A DNA stretch of 64,000 nt, taken from the NCBI GenBank assembly GCA_036510065.1, contig DATCEO010000166.1:124001-188000 (forward strand), read 5' to 3'. Under the pieces are notes generated by a model. That model worked only from the letters and a program-made list of their open reading frames with translations. It ran no database searches and had not been told where the DNA came from. The DNA comes from DASUBV01 sp036510065 (GTDB lineage: Bacteria > Actinomycetota > Actinomycetes > Streptosporangiales > Streptosporangiaceae). Shown in pieces: positions 48,410-56,983 of this stretch. The translations under genes were made by a program, and so were the position numbers. Within the stretch, counting starts at the first letter, position 1; each line of letters begins with the position of its first letter.

Positions 48410-49897
48410 ATGAAGCAGCGGCCTATCAGCCGGGCCCGCGTCCGGCGGTCCGGGCGCGGACAGGCGCGTAACCTCGGCGTTGGCCTGGCAGCCGGAGCAG
48501 TAGTAACGGCGCTGTCGGCAGCGGTGGTTCGCCGCCGGATCGGCCCCCTGCGGTTTACCCGGGGGCTGGCCGCGGTCCGGCTTGTGCTGCGCGGCGGCGT
48601 CCGCTACGCGGGTAACGCGCCCCGGCTGTTCGCGGCGGCCGGGGAGCGCCGGGAGCAGCTCCGCAGCGACCTGGCCCTGCAGACGGCCGAGGATGTCACC
48701 GTCACCCTCGGGGCGATGAAGGGCGTCCTGGTGAAGCTCGGCCAGATGGCCAGCTACGCCTATGACGGGCTGGCGCCGCCCGTCCGCCGGACGCTGAGCC
48801 GGCTGCAGGACAGCATCCCGCCGATGAGTCCCGAGCTGGCCGCCCAGGTAGTGATCGAGGAGCTCGGGCTGCCGCCGGAGCAGGCCTTCGCGCAGTGGGA
48901 CCCCGAGCCCATCGCCGCCGCCTCGATCGGCCAGGTGCACCGCGCGATCACTCACGATGGCCGGGCCGTGGCCGTGAAGGTGCAGTATCCGGGCATCGCC
49001 GAGACGATGGCGGCCGACCTGGACAACGTCGCGCTGCTGCGCAAGATGCTGAAGATCACCGCGCCGAATCAGGACGTCGACGCGCTCGTCGCCGAGCTGC
49101 GCGAGCGCGTGCTCGAGGAGCTCGACTACCGCCGGGAGGCCGCCAACCAGCGGCTGCTGGCCGCCTACTACGACGGGCATCCGACGATCCACGTGCCGGC
49201 GATCATCGACGAGCTGTCGACCCGCCGGGTGGTCACCAGCGAGCTGTCGGACGGGGCGCGGTTCGCCGAGCTGGCGACCTGGTCACAGGAGGAGCGCGAC
49301 CTCGCCGGCGAGACGATCTACCGCTTCGTGTTCCGCAGCCTGTATGAGGTCCACGCGTTCAACGGTGACCCGCACCCGGGCAACTACCTGTTTCACGGCG
49401 GCGGCCGGGTGACCTTCCTGGATTTCGGGCTGGTCAAGCACTTCACCCCGGAGGACCTGGACCCGCTGATGCAGATGGCGCGGCGGCTGTGCGTCGACCA
49501 GGACCCCGAGGCGTTCCGCGCCAGCCTGGAGGAGGCCGGCTTCCTGGCCCCCGGCGCGCCGCTGAGCACGGCGGCAATCGTCGAGCACCTGGCGGTGTTC
49601 TACGAGATGATCCGCGAGTCGCGGACGCTGACCGTGACCGGCGACTACGCCTCCGCGGTGGTCAAGCGGTTCTTCGACGTGCGCAGCCCGGTGGCCGAGT
49701 ACGCCAGCGTCCCGCGGTCCTACGTCATCCTGCAGCGCATCAACCTGGGCCTGTTCGCGCTGCTCGGCGATCTGCGGGCGACCGCCAACTGGCGGGCCAT
49801 CGCCGAGGAGATCTGGCCCTTCCTGCAGGCCCCGCCGTCCACGCCGATGGGCGAGGCCGAGGCGCGGTGGCGGACCCGCCGCAAGCTAGCGGCCTGA
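48410..49897 (+). CDS. UbiB/AarF (ABC1) atypical kinase family protein
   Basis: The 495-residue protein is an ABC1/UbiB atypical kinase-like ATPase. It carries KLGQMASYAYDGLAPPVRRTLSRLQDSIPPM (the KxGQ element). The Ala-rich nucleotide loop is AAASIGQVHRA, and AVKVQYPGI holds the catalytic Lys. The ExD element is ELDYRREAANQ, and FNGDPHPGNYLF followed by FLDFG provides catalytic Asp and metal Asp. The N-terminus has a possible membrane helix (LGVGLAAGAVVTALSAAV). UbiB proteins support quinone synthesis; the actinobacterial role is inferred. It is probably co-transcribed with the MpaB-like gene. Confidence 0.9.
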   Translation: MKQRPISRARVRRSGRGQARNLGVGLAAGAVVTALSAAVVRRRIGPLRFTRGLAAVRLVLRGGVRYAGNAPRLFAAAGERREQLRSDLALQTAEDVTVTLGAMKGVLVKLGQMASYAYDGLAPPVRRTLSRLQDSIPPMSPELAAQVVIEELGLPPEQAFAQWDPEPIAAASIGQVHRAITHDGRAVAVKVQYPGIAETMAADLDNVALLRKMLKITAPNQDVDALVAELRERVLEELDYRREAANQRLLAAYYDGHPTIHVPAIIDELSTRRVVTSELSDGARFAELATWSQEERDLAGETIYRFVFRSLYEVHAFNGDPHPGNYLFHGGGRVTFLDFGLVKHFTPEDLDPLMQMARRLCVDQDPEAFRASLEEAGFLAPGAPLSTAAIVEHLAVFYEMIRESRTLTVTGDYASAVVKRFFDVRSPVAEYASVPRSYVILQRINLGLFALLGDLRATANWRAIAEEIWPFLQAPPSTPMGEAEARWRTRRKLAA

Positions 49898-50030
49898 CCG
49901 CGGCCCGGCCGCCGGCTGCCTGGCCGGCTGGCGGGCGGGACGCCTCGCTAGAGTGCCACGCAGGCACCTGGCATCCCGGGCCGAGCGCTGGCCGGGAGTG
50001 CCCGGCCGCCGTGGCCGCGAAGGGATGATC

Positions 50031-51446
50031 ATGGACGTCCGGCAGTACGTAGACGACAACGCCGCAGAGTTCTTCGGGGCGCTGAGCCAGTGGCTCACCA
50101 TCCCGTCGATCTCCGCCGACCCGGCCCGGCACGGCGATGTCCGGAGATCCGCGGACTGGCTGGCCGCTCACCTGCGCGAGACCGGCTTCCCGGTCGTCGA
50201 GACCTGGGAGACCGGGACGACGGCGGCGCCGGGCCTGCCCGCGGTGTTCGCGCACTGGCCCGCGGCCAGCCTGGCCGCGCCCGTGGTGCTGGTCTACGGC
50301 CACCACGACGTCCAGCCGGTCGAGCCGCTGGCCGAGTGGGAGAGCCCGCCCTTCGAGCCGGCCCGGCGCGATGGCCAGCTGCTGGCCAGGGGCGCGTCCG
50401 ACGACAAGGGCCAGGTGCTCTTCCACGCGCTCGGCACCCGGGCCGCCCTGGCCGCCGCCGGAGCCGACGCGCCGCCGGTCACCCTGAAGCTGCTGATCGA
50501 GGGCGAGGAGGAGTCCGGCTCCCCGAATTTCGCCGGGCTGCTGCGCGAACAGGCCGGGCGGCTGGCCTGCGATGTCGTCGTGATCTCTGACACCACGATG
50601 TGGTCGGCCGACGTGCCGTCCATGTGCGTGGGCATGCGCGGCCTGGTCGAGGCGGAGATCCACCTGCGCGGCCCGGAGCGTGATCTGCATTCCGGCTCCT
50701 TCGGCGGAGCCGTGCCCAACCCGCTGCACGTGCTGGCTGACCTGCTGTCGGGCCTGCACGATGACAGCGGCCGGGTCACGCTGCCCGGCTTCTACGACAG
50801 CGTGCTGCCGCTGGCCCGGGCCGAGCGCGAGCTCATCGCGCGGCTGCCATTCGACCAGAAGGCGTGGCTGGCCGACGCAGGCAACAGCGGTGCCCCGGCC
50901 GGCGAGGCCGGCTACAGCACGCTCGAGCGGGTCTGGACCCGGCCGACCGCCGAGGTCAACGGCATGTGGGGTGGCCACACCGGGCCGGGCGGCAAGACGA
51001 TCATCCCGGCGCAGGCGCACGCCAAGCTGTCGTTCCGGCTGGTGGCCCGCCAGGAGCCCGCGAAGGTGGTGGCCGCGCTGCAGCAGTACGTGCGGGATGC
51101 CGCCCCGCCGGGCATCGAGGCCGCCGTGACCTCCTCCGGTCACGGGGTACGGCCCGCGTTCTCGCCGGTGGACTCGGTGGCCGTGCAGGCGGGCCGTCGC
51201 GCGATGCAGCGCGCCTTCGGTACCGAGGTGCTGTTCACCAGGGAAGGCGGCAGCGGCCCGGAGGCCGACCTGGCCGAGATCCTGGGCGCGCCGCTGGTGT
51301 TCGTCGCCGTGGGGCTCGATTCCGACCGGATCCACGCGCCGAACGAGAAGGCCGACATGGCACTGCTGCTCAAGGGCGCACAGGCCGCCGCCTACCTCTG
51401 GGACGAGCTAGCCGCCGCCGGCGCCGAGCTCACGGCAGACCGGTGA
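50031..51446 (+). CDS. M20 family dipeptidase
   Basis: A 471-residue M20 metallopeptidase, the usual length of actinobacterial dipeptidases. Zinc ligands and catalytic residues appear in order: VYGHHDVQP, RGASDDKGQ, IEGEEESGS (catalytic Glu pair), SDTTMW and a late DRIHAPNEK His. The dimerisation lid lies between about 185 and 350 (RDLHSGSFGGAVPNP). AAGG lies seven bases before ATG 50031; ATG 50025 would add two residues. The stop overlaps nudC. Substrate dipeptides are not known. Confidence 0.9.
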   Translation: MDVRQYVDDNAAEFFGALSQWLTIPSISADPARHGDVRRSADWLAAHLRETGFPVVETWETGTTAAPGLPAVFAHWPAASLAAPVVLVYGHHDVQPVEPLAEWESPPFEPARRDGQLLARGASDDKGQVLFHALGTRAALAAAGADAPPVTLKLLIEGEEESGSPNFAGLLREQAGRLACDVVVISDTTMWSADVPSMCVGMRGLVEAEIHLRGPERDLHSGSFGGAVPNPLHVLADLLSGLHDDSGRVTLPGFYDSVLPLARAERELIARLPFDQKAWLADAGNSGAPAGEAGYSTLERVWTRPTAEVNGMWGGHTGPGGKTIIPAQAHAKLSFRLVARQEPAKVVAALQQYVRDAAPPGIEAAVTSSGHGVRPAFSPVDSVAVQAGRRAMQRAFGTEVLFTREGGSGPEADLAEILGAPLVFVAVGLDSDRIHAPNEKADMALLLKGAQAAAYLWDELAAAGAELTADR

Positions 51447-52399
51447 GCCGCGGCACTAGATCGGCTGACGTGGCGGTGGCGCATACCGCGCTGCCGCGGC
51501 TGGCTCTGGCCCGCGGTGAGGTCGACCGGGCTGCGCACCGGCGCGACGACGAGCAGTGGCTGGCCGCCGCCTGGGCTGATCCGGGCACCCGCGTGCTGGT
51601 CGTGGAGGGCGGTCGCGCCCTGGTCGGCTTCGGCTCCGATGGCGCTCACCTGGTGTTTCTCCCGCCTGAGCAGGCCCCCGAGGGCGTCCGGTTCCTGCTC
51701 GGCGTGGCCGCCGACGGCGTCGTCTATCTTGGCGTCGCGGGTCCCCTGCCCGAGTCGGCGCAGGTCGTGGGCGTCGAGGTGCGCCCGGCCCCGCTGCGGG
51801 AGGCCGGCCCGCTGCTGTCCGACCGGGACGCCGGCCTCATGACCCACGCGGTCGCGCTGGCGAACTTCCATGACTCGCATCACTTCTGCCCGCGCTGTGG
51901 CGAGCCCAGCAAGCCTGTGTCGGCGGGGCACGCGCGGCGCTGCACCGTCGAGGGCACCGATGAGTTCCCGCGCTCGGACCCGGCCATGATCGTCCTGGTG
52001 ACCGATCCCGGCGATCGCTGCCTTCTCGCCCGTAACGCCGCGTGGCCCGCCCACCGGGTCTCCATCCTGGCCGGCTTCGTGGAGGCGGGGGAGTCCGCCG
52101 AGCAGGCGGTAGCCCGCGAGGTGCACGAGGAGACGGGCATCACCGTCGGACAGATCCGTTACCTCGGTAGCCAGCCCTGGCCAATGCCGCAGAGCCTGAT
52201 GCTGGCCTTCCGAGCCGAGGCCCCCGGCAGCCTGGAGATCACGGTCGATCAGGAGGAGATCGCCGAGGCCCACTGGTTCAGCCGGGAGGAGCTGGCCGCC
52301 GCCATCGCCGATGGCTCGATCCTGCTGCCGCCGCCGGTCTCCATCGCTCACCAGATCATCCAGTCCTGGTACGGTGCGGAGCTGCCTGGCAGCTGGTGA
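51443..52399 (+). CDS. nudC: NAD+ diphosphatase NudC
   Basis: NudC hydrolyses NADH/NAD to NMN and AMP and can remove NAD caps from RNA. The 318-residue protein has an N-terminal NudC domain and a zinc ribbon starting CPRC. The third ligand is in RRCTVEG, where a Glu occupies the usual fourth Cys position. The Nudix box GFVEAGESAEQAVAREVHEE is complete. It is followed by SQPWPMPQSLM, the NADH-specific motif. The GTG start overlaps the peptidase stop. Confidence 0.93.
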   Translation: MSRGTRSADVAVAHTALPRLALARGEVDRAAHRRDDEQWLAAAWADPGTRVLVVEGGRALVGFGSDGAHLVFLPPEQAPEGVRFLLGVAADGVVYLGVAGPLPESAQVVGVEVRPAPLREAGPLLSDRDAGLMTHAVALANFHDSHHFCPRCGEPSKPVSAGHARRCTVEGTDEFPRSDPAMIVLVTDPGDRCLLARNAAWPAHRVSILAGFVEAGESAEQAVAREVHEETGITVGQIRYLGSQPWPMPQSLMLAFRAEAPGSLEITVDQEEIAEAHWFSREELAAAIADGSILLPPPVSIAHQIIQSWYGAELPGSW

Positions 52400-52483
52400 C
52401 AAACCCGTCTCCACGGCCGCCACCGCGCCGGTGCCGGCGGCGGCCGGGAAGATCGGGCCGCGGCCGCCGGTTGGGGTACTGGT

Positions 52484-52945
52484 GTGAATCAAGAACGCGT
52501 ATTTTCCGAGGCCAGCGCAGCTGAGCCGGACCAGGCCGCCGGCGAGGGGCGATCGCGGGGGAGCCGGCTGCTGTGGGGGACTGACCGCTGGACCGGGCGC
52601 CCGATCACGGCCCTGACCGTGCTGGCCGGCGTGCTGGTGTGGGTGATCGTCAGCGCCGCGTACGGCTTCCCGGGCGCGTGGGAGCGGATCTTCCAGACGC
52701 TGGTCGCCGCGGTGACGGTCGTGATGGTCTTCGTCATCCAGCACACGCAGGCCCGCCATCAGGCAGCCACCCAGCGCAAGCTGGACGAGATCCTGCGGGT
52801 GCTCCCGGAAGCCGATAACTCGCTGCTGGCCCTCGAGCACGCCTCCGACGAGGAACTGCGCGACACCCACCAGCAGCACCGGCAGATCCGGCAGACCGCA
52901 CTGCAGGAGCAGGCCGCGCTGGCCGACCAGGTGTCCAGCCAGTGA
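52484..52945 (+). CDS. low-affinity iron permease family small membrane protein
   Basis: A 153-residue protein with two membrane helices (PITALTVLAGVLVWVIVSAA and TLVAAVTVVMVFVIQ). The cytoplasmic segment QHTQARHQAATQRKLDEILR and then DNSLLALEHASDEEL is the hallmark of the bacterial low-affinity iron permease (FET4-related) family. It is much shorter than fungal FET4 and transport has not been shown for such short forms, so the name is by family only. The C-terminus is Gln-rich. It starts at GTG 52484. Confidence 0.75.
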   Translation: MNQERVFSEASAAEPDQAAGEGRSRGSRLLWGTDRWTGRPITALTVLAGVLVWVIVSAAYGFPGAWERIFQTLVAAVTVVMVFVIQHTQARHQAATQRKLDEILRVLPEADNSLLALEHASDEELRDTHQQHRQIRQTALQEQAALADQVSSQ

Positions 52946-52990
52946 GCTGCCGGCAGCAGCCCGCCAGGCCGCCGGGCCGGATCGCCGGGG

Positions 52991-53953
52991 CTAGGCGGGC
53001 GCCAGCTTGCGCAGCGAGTGGGTGATCTCCGCTCCGGGCGCGGGCAGCAGGCTGATGACCGGCGTGTCCAGGCCGTACTCCTGGTACTGCGCCACCCGCT
53101 CCCGGCAGGTCTCCAGCGAGCCGTGGATGACCAGGTCGTCGACGACTTCATCCGGGATCGCGGCCAGGGCGCCCTTCCGGTCGCCCGCCGCCCAGGCCGC
53201 CAGCATCGGCGCGAGCAGCTCGCCGCGGCCGAGCCACTCGTGGAAGGCCGCGTAGACCGGGACCGTGAGGTAGGCCGCCAGGACCCGCCTGCCGATAGTC
53301 CGGGCCAGGTCCGTGTCGGTCGTGGGGCAGACGAAGACCCGCGCGATCAGCTCGCAGTCCGGGCCCGCGGCCTCGCGGACCTGGGGGACATCGGCCGGCG
53401 AGAGCCAGTTCGTGATCGCCGCGTCCGCCTCCTTGGCCGCGAGCTTCAGCATTCCCGGCCGCAGCGCCGCCAGGGCCAGAGCCGGCGGCACCTCGGGGGC
53501 CGGGTCGAGCCGGAACCCGTGCACGGCGAACGTCTCGAACCGCTGATCGACCTTCTCCCCGGCCAGCGCCAGGCGCAGGAATTGCAGCATGTCCCGGGAC
53601 CGCTGGAGCGGCTTCTCGAACGGGATCCCGTTCCACTGCTCGACGGCCACCTGGGACGACGTGCCGATCCCCATGACGAACCGGCCCGGCGCCAGGCTCG
53701 CGAGCGTCCCCGCGCTGACCGCGAGCGCGACGGGCGCCCGGGTATAGACGCCGGCGATCGCGGTGCCCAGCCGCAGCTCCGGTGCCCACTGCGAGGCCAG
53801 CACCAGCGGCGTGAACGCGTCCACCCCGTTCAGCTCCGCTGACCAGGCGTCGGTGTACCCCAGGATGGGCAGCGCCGTGACGATCTCGCGCTGGTCGGGC
53901 AGGCTGAGTCCGTGGAGCGGGAGCGTGATCCCCCAGCGCTGCGATCTGTCCAT
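52991..53953 (-). CDS. LLM-class (luciferase-like) oxidoreductase, probably F420-dependent
   Basis: The 320-residue protein is a TIM-barrel luciferase-like oxidoreductase. Signatures are WGITLPLHGLS, ILGYTDAWSAELNGVDAFTPLVLA, LRLGTAIAGVYTRAPVALAV, APGRFVMGIGTSSQVAVEQWNG and TGLDTP-like ending YGLDTPVISL. Actinobacterial members of this group use F420 rather than FMN. GGGAGGA lies nine bases before ATG 53953. The substrate is unknown. No F420-biosynthesis gene is in the window. Confidence 0.85.
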   Translation of the reverse strand: MDRSQRWGITLPLHGLSLPDQREIVTALPILGYTDAWSAELNGVDAFTPLVLASQWAPELRLGTAIAGVYTRAPVALAVSAGTLASLAPGRFVMGIGTSSQVAVEQWNGIPFEKPLQRSRDMLQFLRLALAGEKVDQRFETFAVHGFRLDPAPEVPPALALAALRPGMLKLAAKEADAAITNWLSPADVPQVREAAGPDCELIARVFVCPTTDTDLARTIGRRVLAAYLTVPVYAAFHEWLGRGELLAPMLAAWAAGDRKGALAAIPDEVVDDLVIHGSLETCRERVAQYQEYGLDTPVISLLPAPGAEITHSLRKLAPA

Positions 53954-54149
53954 GTGGTGCTTCCTCCCAGGGTTCCGGTGCCTGCCATTGTGGCGGATTT
54001 CGGATCACCGCCAGCGGGCGGGATGCCGACCCAGCCCCCGGCCGGGCCCAGGCCCCGCGCCGCCCCGGCCACGCCGGTGCTGGCTTGCCGGGCGGTGTAG
54101 CAGGGCCGTGGCAGGCCGGCGGTCTGGACGGTGATGTCCCAGGCGGGAA

Positions 54150-54506
54150 CTCGGTGCTGAGCTGCTGGCAGGTGGCCAGGGACCCGGCCAGCTCATCGGC
54201 GGCCGGGCTGGTGTCGGTGAGGTCGAACCCGGCGAGGATGAGCGCGGTCTCGATCTCGGTGATCCGGCGGGGTCCCAGGCCGCGGATTTCGGTGAGGCGG
54301 TGCTGGCGGCAGAGCCGGGCGGCGTCCCCGGCGGTGCGGGCGTCGGCGGCGGCGTGGCGGAGCGGGTTGAGGGCGCTGGGGGACAGGAGCGGCCGCAGGC
54401 AGTCGAGCGGGCAGTCGGGGGTGCTGGCGTGCCCGGCGCGGGTGCAGGGCTGCGGGGCGGAGGTGCTGGCGGCGGGGTCGGATGCAGGACGGCCGGCCGG
54501 CGACAA
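54150..54506 (-). pseudogene. remnant of an HhH-domain protein
   Basis: A minus-strand frame opening with TTG 54506 reads DCLRPLLSPSALNPLRHAAADART and then LCRQHRLTEIRGLGPRRITEIETALILAGFDL. This is a helix-hairpin-helix segment like the RNA polymerase alpha C-terminal domain. The frame has no stop until far inside the LLM gene, and its continuation is low complexity, so the gene has lost its proper end. The stretch 54507-54646 upstream shows nothing else recognisable. Confidence 0.45.
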
Positions 54507-54646
54507 GTAAGAACCGGAACGCGTCGTAGAAGGTATCCCACTGGCAGAAGCCCAGGGCCACCGACGTCAGCGTCTCATACAAGCGAACCGTGCCGAGAAG
54601 CGTCCCCTGGTCACAGAACACCCGGGCGAATACCCGGCCGGCGCGG

Positions 54647-55237
54647 TTATTCCTGGCGCTTCTCGAAGCGGCTGACCGCGATGAGGCCGGCGATGAAGAC
54701 CGCCACCATCGCCAGCAGCAGGGCCAGTTGTGAGGTGCTGATCCTCGCTTGCCCCGTGCTGCTGGGGGTTAGCACGAAGAGGATCCGCCGGATGACGGCC
54801 ACCAGCCCGACGACGATGAACGGCTGGGCGATCAGCCGGTGCGCGCGCAGTGACAGCGCCACCGTGTGCACGATCTCCACCAGGATCAACACGAGCAGGA
54901 CGCGGTCTAGCAGGAAGGTGGCCTCGTCCAGGATCGGCGCCTTGGCTGACACGCTGTGCGCGAAGTCGTAGATGCCGGAGATCAGCAGGACCCCGGCCAG
55001 TGCGATCAGCACGATGCCGACGATCACCGTCACGATGTCCTGGGCGTGCTCCAGGGCCCAGATCGACCCCTCCACGCTGCGGATGCTGTGCCGCCGGGAT
55101 ACCGGGCCGCCCGGGGTCGCGGCGGGATCGGCGGCCACAGGGGGGTCAGTGGGCGGAGCGAGATCGGGCGGAGCTTTGGCGAGGTCCGCTGGCGCCCCCC
55201 GCGGCTCGCCCGCGGGGCCCGTGCTCAAGGTCGGCAT
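54647..55237 (-). CDS. PsiE-family membrane protein
   Basis: The 196-residue protein has a Pro/Ala-rich N-terminus, then four membrane helices: VTVIVGIVLIALAGVLLISGIY, LLDRVLLVLILVEIVHTVAL, PFIVVGLVAVIRRILFVL and LALLLAMVAVFIAGLIAV. The sequence around HTVALSLRAHRLIAQPF matches the phosphate-starvation-inducible PsiE family. The molecular function of PsiE is unknown. It ends close to the decayed HhH frame. Confidence 0.85.
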   Translation of the reverse strand: MPTLSTGPAGEPRGAPADLAKAPPDLAPPTDPPVAADPAATPGGPVSRRHSIRSVEGSIWALEHAQDIVTVIVGIVLIALAGVLLISGIYDFAHSVSAKAPILDEATFLLDRVLLVLILVEIVHTVALSLRAHRLIAQPFIVVGLVAVIRRILFVLTPSSTGQARISTSQLALLLAMVAVFIAGLIAVSRFEKRQE

Positions 55238-55437
55238 CTGCCCATGATGGCCGATGCGATCCGCCGGGAGAGGTGCGATGACCTTTCCGCCGGTCAGGCG
55301 ATGTCGTCGCCGTCGCGATCCGCCTCCAGCTCAGCCAGGTCAGCGGGAATTACCTGCGAGACCGCGGAGGTGCCGGCCACTGGCCGGCGCCTTGTGCACC
55401 ACCCTGCTAGCTGCAACCGGCATCACGAACAAGAGCC

Positions 55438-55462
55438 TTGGACCGTACCGGGTACGGTCCAA
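55438..55462. promoter_or_regulatory. perfect 11-bp inverted repeat
   Basis: TTGGACCGTAC (55438-55448) and GTACGGTCCAA (55452-55462) form a perfect dyad with a three-base centre. It lies 10 bases downstream of the tetR stop and ~200 bases upstream of psiE. The form (GGACCGTAC/GTACGGTCC) looks like a TetR-type operator more than a terminator, since the loop is only CGG and no U-tract follows. Confidence 0.5.
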
Positions 55463-55471
55463 TCGCAACCC

Positions 55472-56344
55472 CTATGGCGCGGAGGATCGGTCGTGATCAT
55501 GAAGGGGACTGAGCGGCGGCCCGATCAGGTCGGCCATCTGGTCGACCGCGTAGCCGAAGAAGTCGTCGCTCGGGTCGGCCGTGCCGACCAGCTGCCCGAA
55601 CAGCTCGAAGCTGATCATGCCGAACAGCTGGGTCCAGGCGATCAGCGCGCGGGCCAGCACCGGTGCCGGGACCCCCGGAGCGATGGCGGCGCTCAGCGCC
55701 TCGGCCTGCCCGGCTAGCAGGCCCGGCAGCGGCGGCCCGGAGGCCGGGTCCGCCTGATCCGCCACCTGCCCGTCCGCCTGATCCGCGGCCCGCCCGTCTG
55801 CCCGCCCGGCCGTCTGCCGCGGTCGCGGACCGGCCGGCTGCCCCGCTTCCAGGCCCCCCGGCCGGCCTGCTCCCTGGCTGGCAGCTTGCGGCCAGGCTTC
55901 GGCCAGCAGCCCGCCGAAGACCACCGCGACCCGCGCGGCCGAGGCGATGGTCTCCTGCGGAGCCTGGTAACCGGGGACCGGTGAGCCGTAGATGAGCGCG
56001 TACTCGTGCGGGTGGTCGATGGCCCAGGCGCGGATGGCCTGGCAGCAGGCCCGCCAGCGGCGGCGGGGGTCGTCGGCCGGCCGGGCGGCGGCGGCAGCCT
56101 CGGCGCCGGCTCCGAGCGAGTCGTAGGCGTCGATGATCAGTGCCGTCAGCAGGTCGTCCCGGCTCGGGAAGTACCGGTACAGCGCCGAGGAGACCATGCC
56201 CAGCTCGCGGGCGACCGCGCGCAGCGACAGCCGCTGCGCTCCCTCGGCGGCCAGCTGACGGCGTGCCTCCTCCTTGATCTCCCGGGTGATCTGGGCCCGG
56301 GCCCGCTCGCGCGCGTTCTGGCCGGCGCTCCGCGTGTTCGTCAT
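55472..56344 (-). CDS. TetR-family transcriptional regulator
   Basis: The 290-residue regulator has a TetR HTH at about 20-65 (ITREIKEEARRQLAAEGAQR, LSLRAVARELGMVSSALYRYFPSRDDLL). The ligand domain resembles TetR_C (WAIDHPHEYALIYGSPVPGYQAP ... ALIAWTQLFGMISFELFGQL). A low-complexity insert of about 50 residues (155-204, repeated QADG/ADQ units) makes it longer than usual. It is divergent from a Ddn-like oxidoreductase gene, which it most likely represses through the paired sites between them. Confidence 0.88.
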   Translation of the reverse strand: MTNTRSAGQNARERARAQITREIKEEARRQLAAEGAQRLSLRAVARELGMVSSALYRYFPSRDDLLTALIIDAYDSLGAGAEAAAAARPADDPRRRWRACCQAIRAWAIDHPHEYALIYGSPVPGYQAPQETIASAARVAVVFGGLLAEAWPQAASQGAGRPGGLEAGQPAGPRPRQTAGRADGRAADQADGQVADQADPASGPPLPGLLAGQAEALSAAIAPGVPAPVLARALIAWTQLFGMISFELFGQLVGTADPSDDFFGYAVDQMADLIGPPLSPLHDHDRSSAP

Positions 56345-56491
56345 GGGACCAGTCTGGCACTTCCGAGATCAGTGTTCAATTAAGAGAGCGTTGCTCTTGA
56401 CCTGCGCAGGATCTAGCGGAACACTGATCTTAAGAGAGATCACCGATCTCGTAACGGCAGCCAGGCCGGTACTAGAACTCCAGGAGCAGCC
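56345..56491. promoter_or_regulatory. tetR/ddn divergent promoter region with paired operator candidates
   Basis: GATCAGTGTTC (56367-56377) and GAACACTGATC (56419-56429) are perfect inverted copies 41 bases apart. TTAAGAGAG occurs twice in direct orientation, at 56380-56388 and 56430-56438. AAGAG-N7-CTCTT follows the first copy. Such spaced pairs suit two TetR dimers controlling both divergent genes. The region is clearly less GC-rich than its surroundings. Confidence 0.5.
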
Positions 56492-56959
56492 ATGTCTGAC
56501 AGCAGCACTCGTTACGCCGTGCCGGCCACCGCGCCGGGCCGCCTGATGAACAAGCTGTTCAACTCCCTGGTCGCCAGGCTCACCAAGGCCGGGATCAGCG
56601 TGCTGGGCAGCCGGGTCCTCTACGTCCGCGGCCGCACCAGCGGCCAGTGGCGCACCACCCCGGTCAACCTGCTGACCTACCAGGGAGGCCAGTACCTGGT
56701 CGCGCCGCGCGGGCACACCCAGTGGGTCCGGAACATGCGGGTGGCCGGCGGCGGCGAGCTGCGGGTAGGCCGGAAAGTGGAGAAGTTCACCGCCACCGAG
56801 CTGGCCGACTCCGACAAGCCGCAGGTGCTCCGGGCCTACCTGCAGCGCTGGAAGATGGAGGTCGGCGTTTTCTTCAACGGCGTCGGGCCCGACGCCAGCG
56901 ACGCCCGGCTGCTGGAGATCGCCCCCGGCTACCCCGTATTCCGCATCACCATCAGGTGA
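56492..56959 (+). CDS. Ddn-like F420-dependent nitroreductase/quinone reductase family protein
   Basis: A 155-residue split-barrel protein of the deazaflavin-dependent nitroreductase (Ddn/FDOR-A) family. Motifs are VLYVRGRTSGQWRTTPVNLL, GGQYLVAPRGHTQWVRNMRVAGGGELRVG and a C-terminal YPVFRITI strand. These proteins reduce quinones or nitro compounds with F420H2 at the membrane. AGGAGC precedes ATG 56492. It is divergent from tetR. Confidence 0.88.
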   Translation: MSDSSTRYAVPATAPGRLMNKLFNSLVARLTKAGISVLGSRVLYVRGRTSGQWRTTPVNLLTYQGGQYLVAPRGHTQWVRNMRVAGGGELRVGRKVEKFTATELADSDKPQVLRAYLQRWKMEVGVFFNGVGPDASDARLLEIAPGYPVFRITIR

Positions 56960-56983
56960 GAGGCCCGCGCCCGGCCCGGCTCG

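Noticed and set aside
54507..54646. Minus-strand frame starting MFCDQGTLLG near psiE
   Set aside because: The first 40 residues look protein-like, but the frame turns into Arg/Pro noise and has no family match.
55355..55495. Fragment reading LCTTLLAATGITNKSL upstream of tetR's 3' end
   Set aside because: It faintly resembles a known actinobacterial hypothetical protein, but is too short and lacks further support; mentioned only with the nearby dyad.
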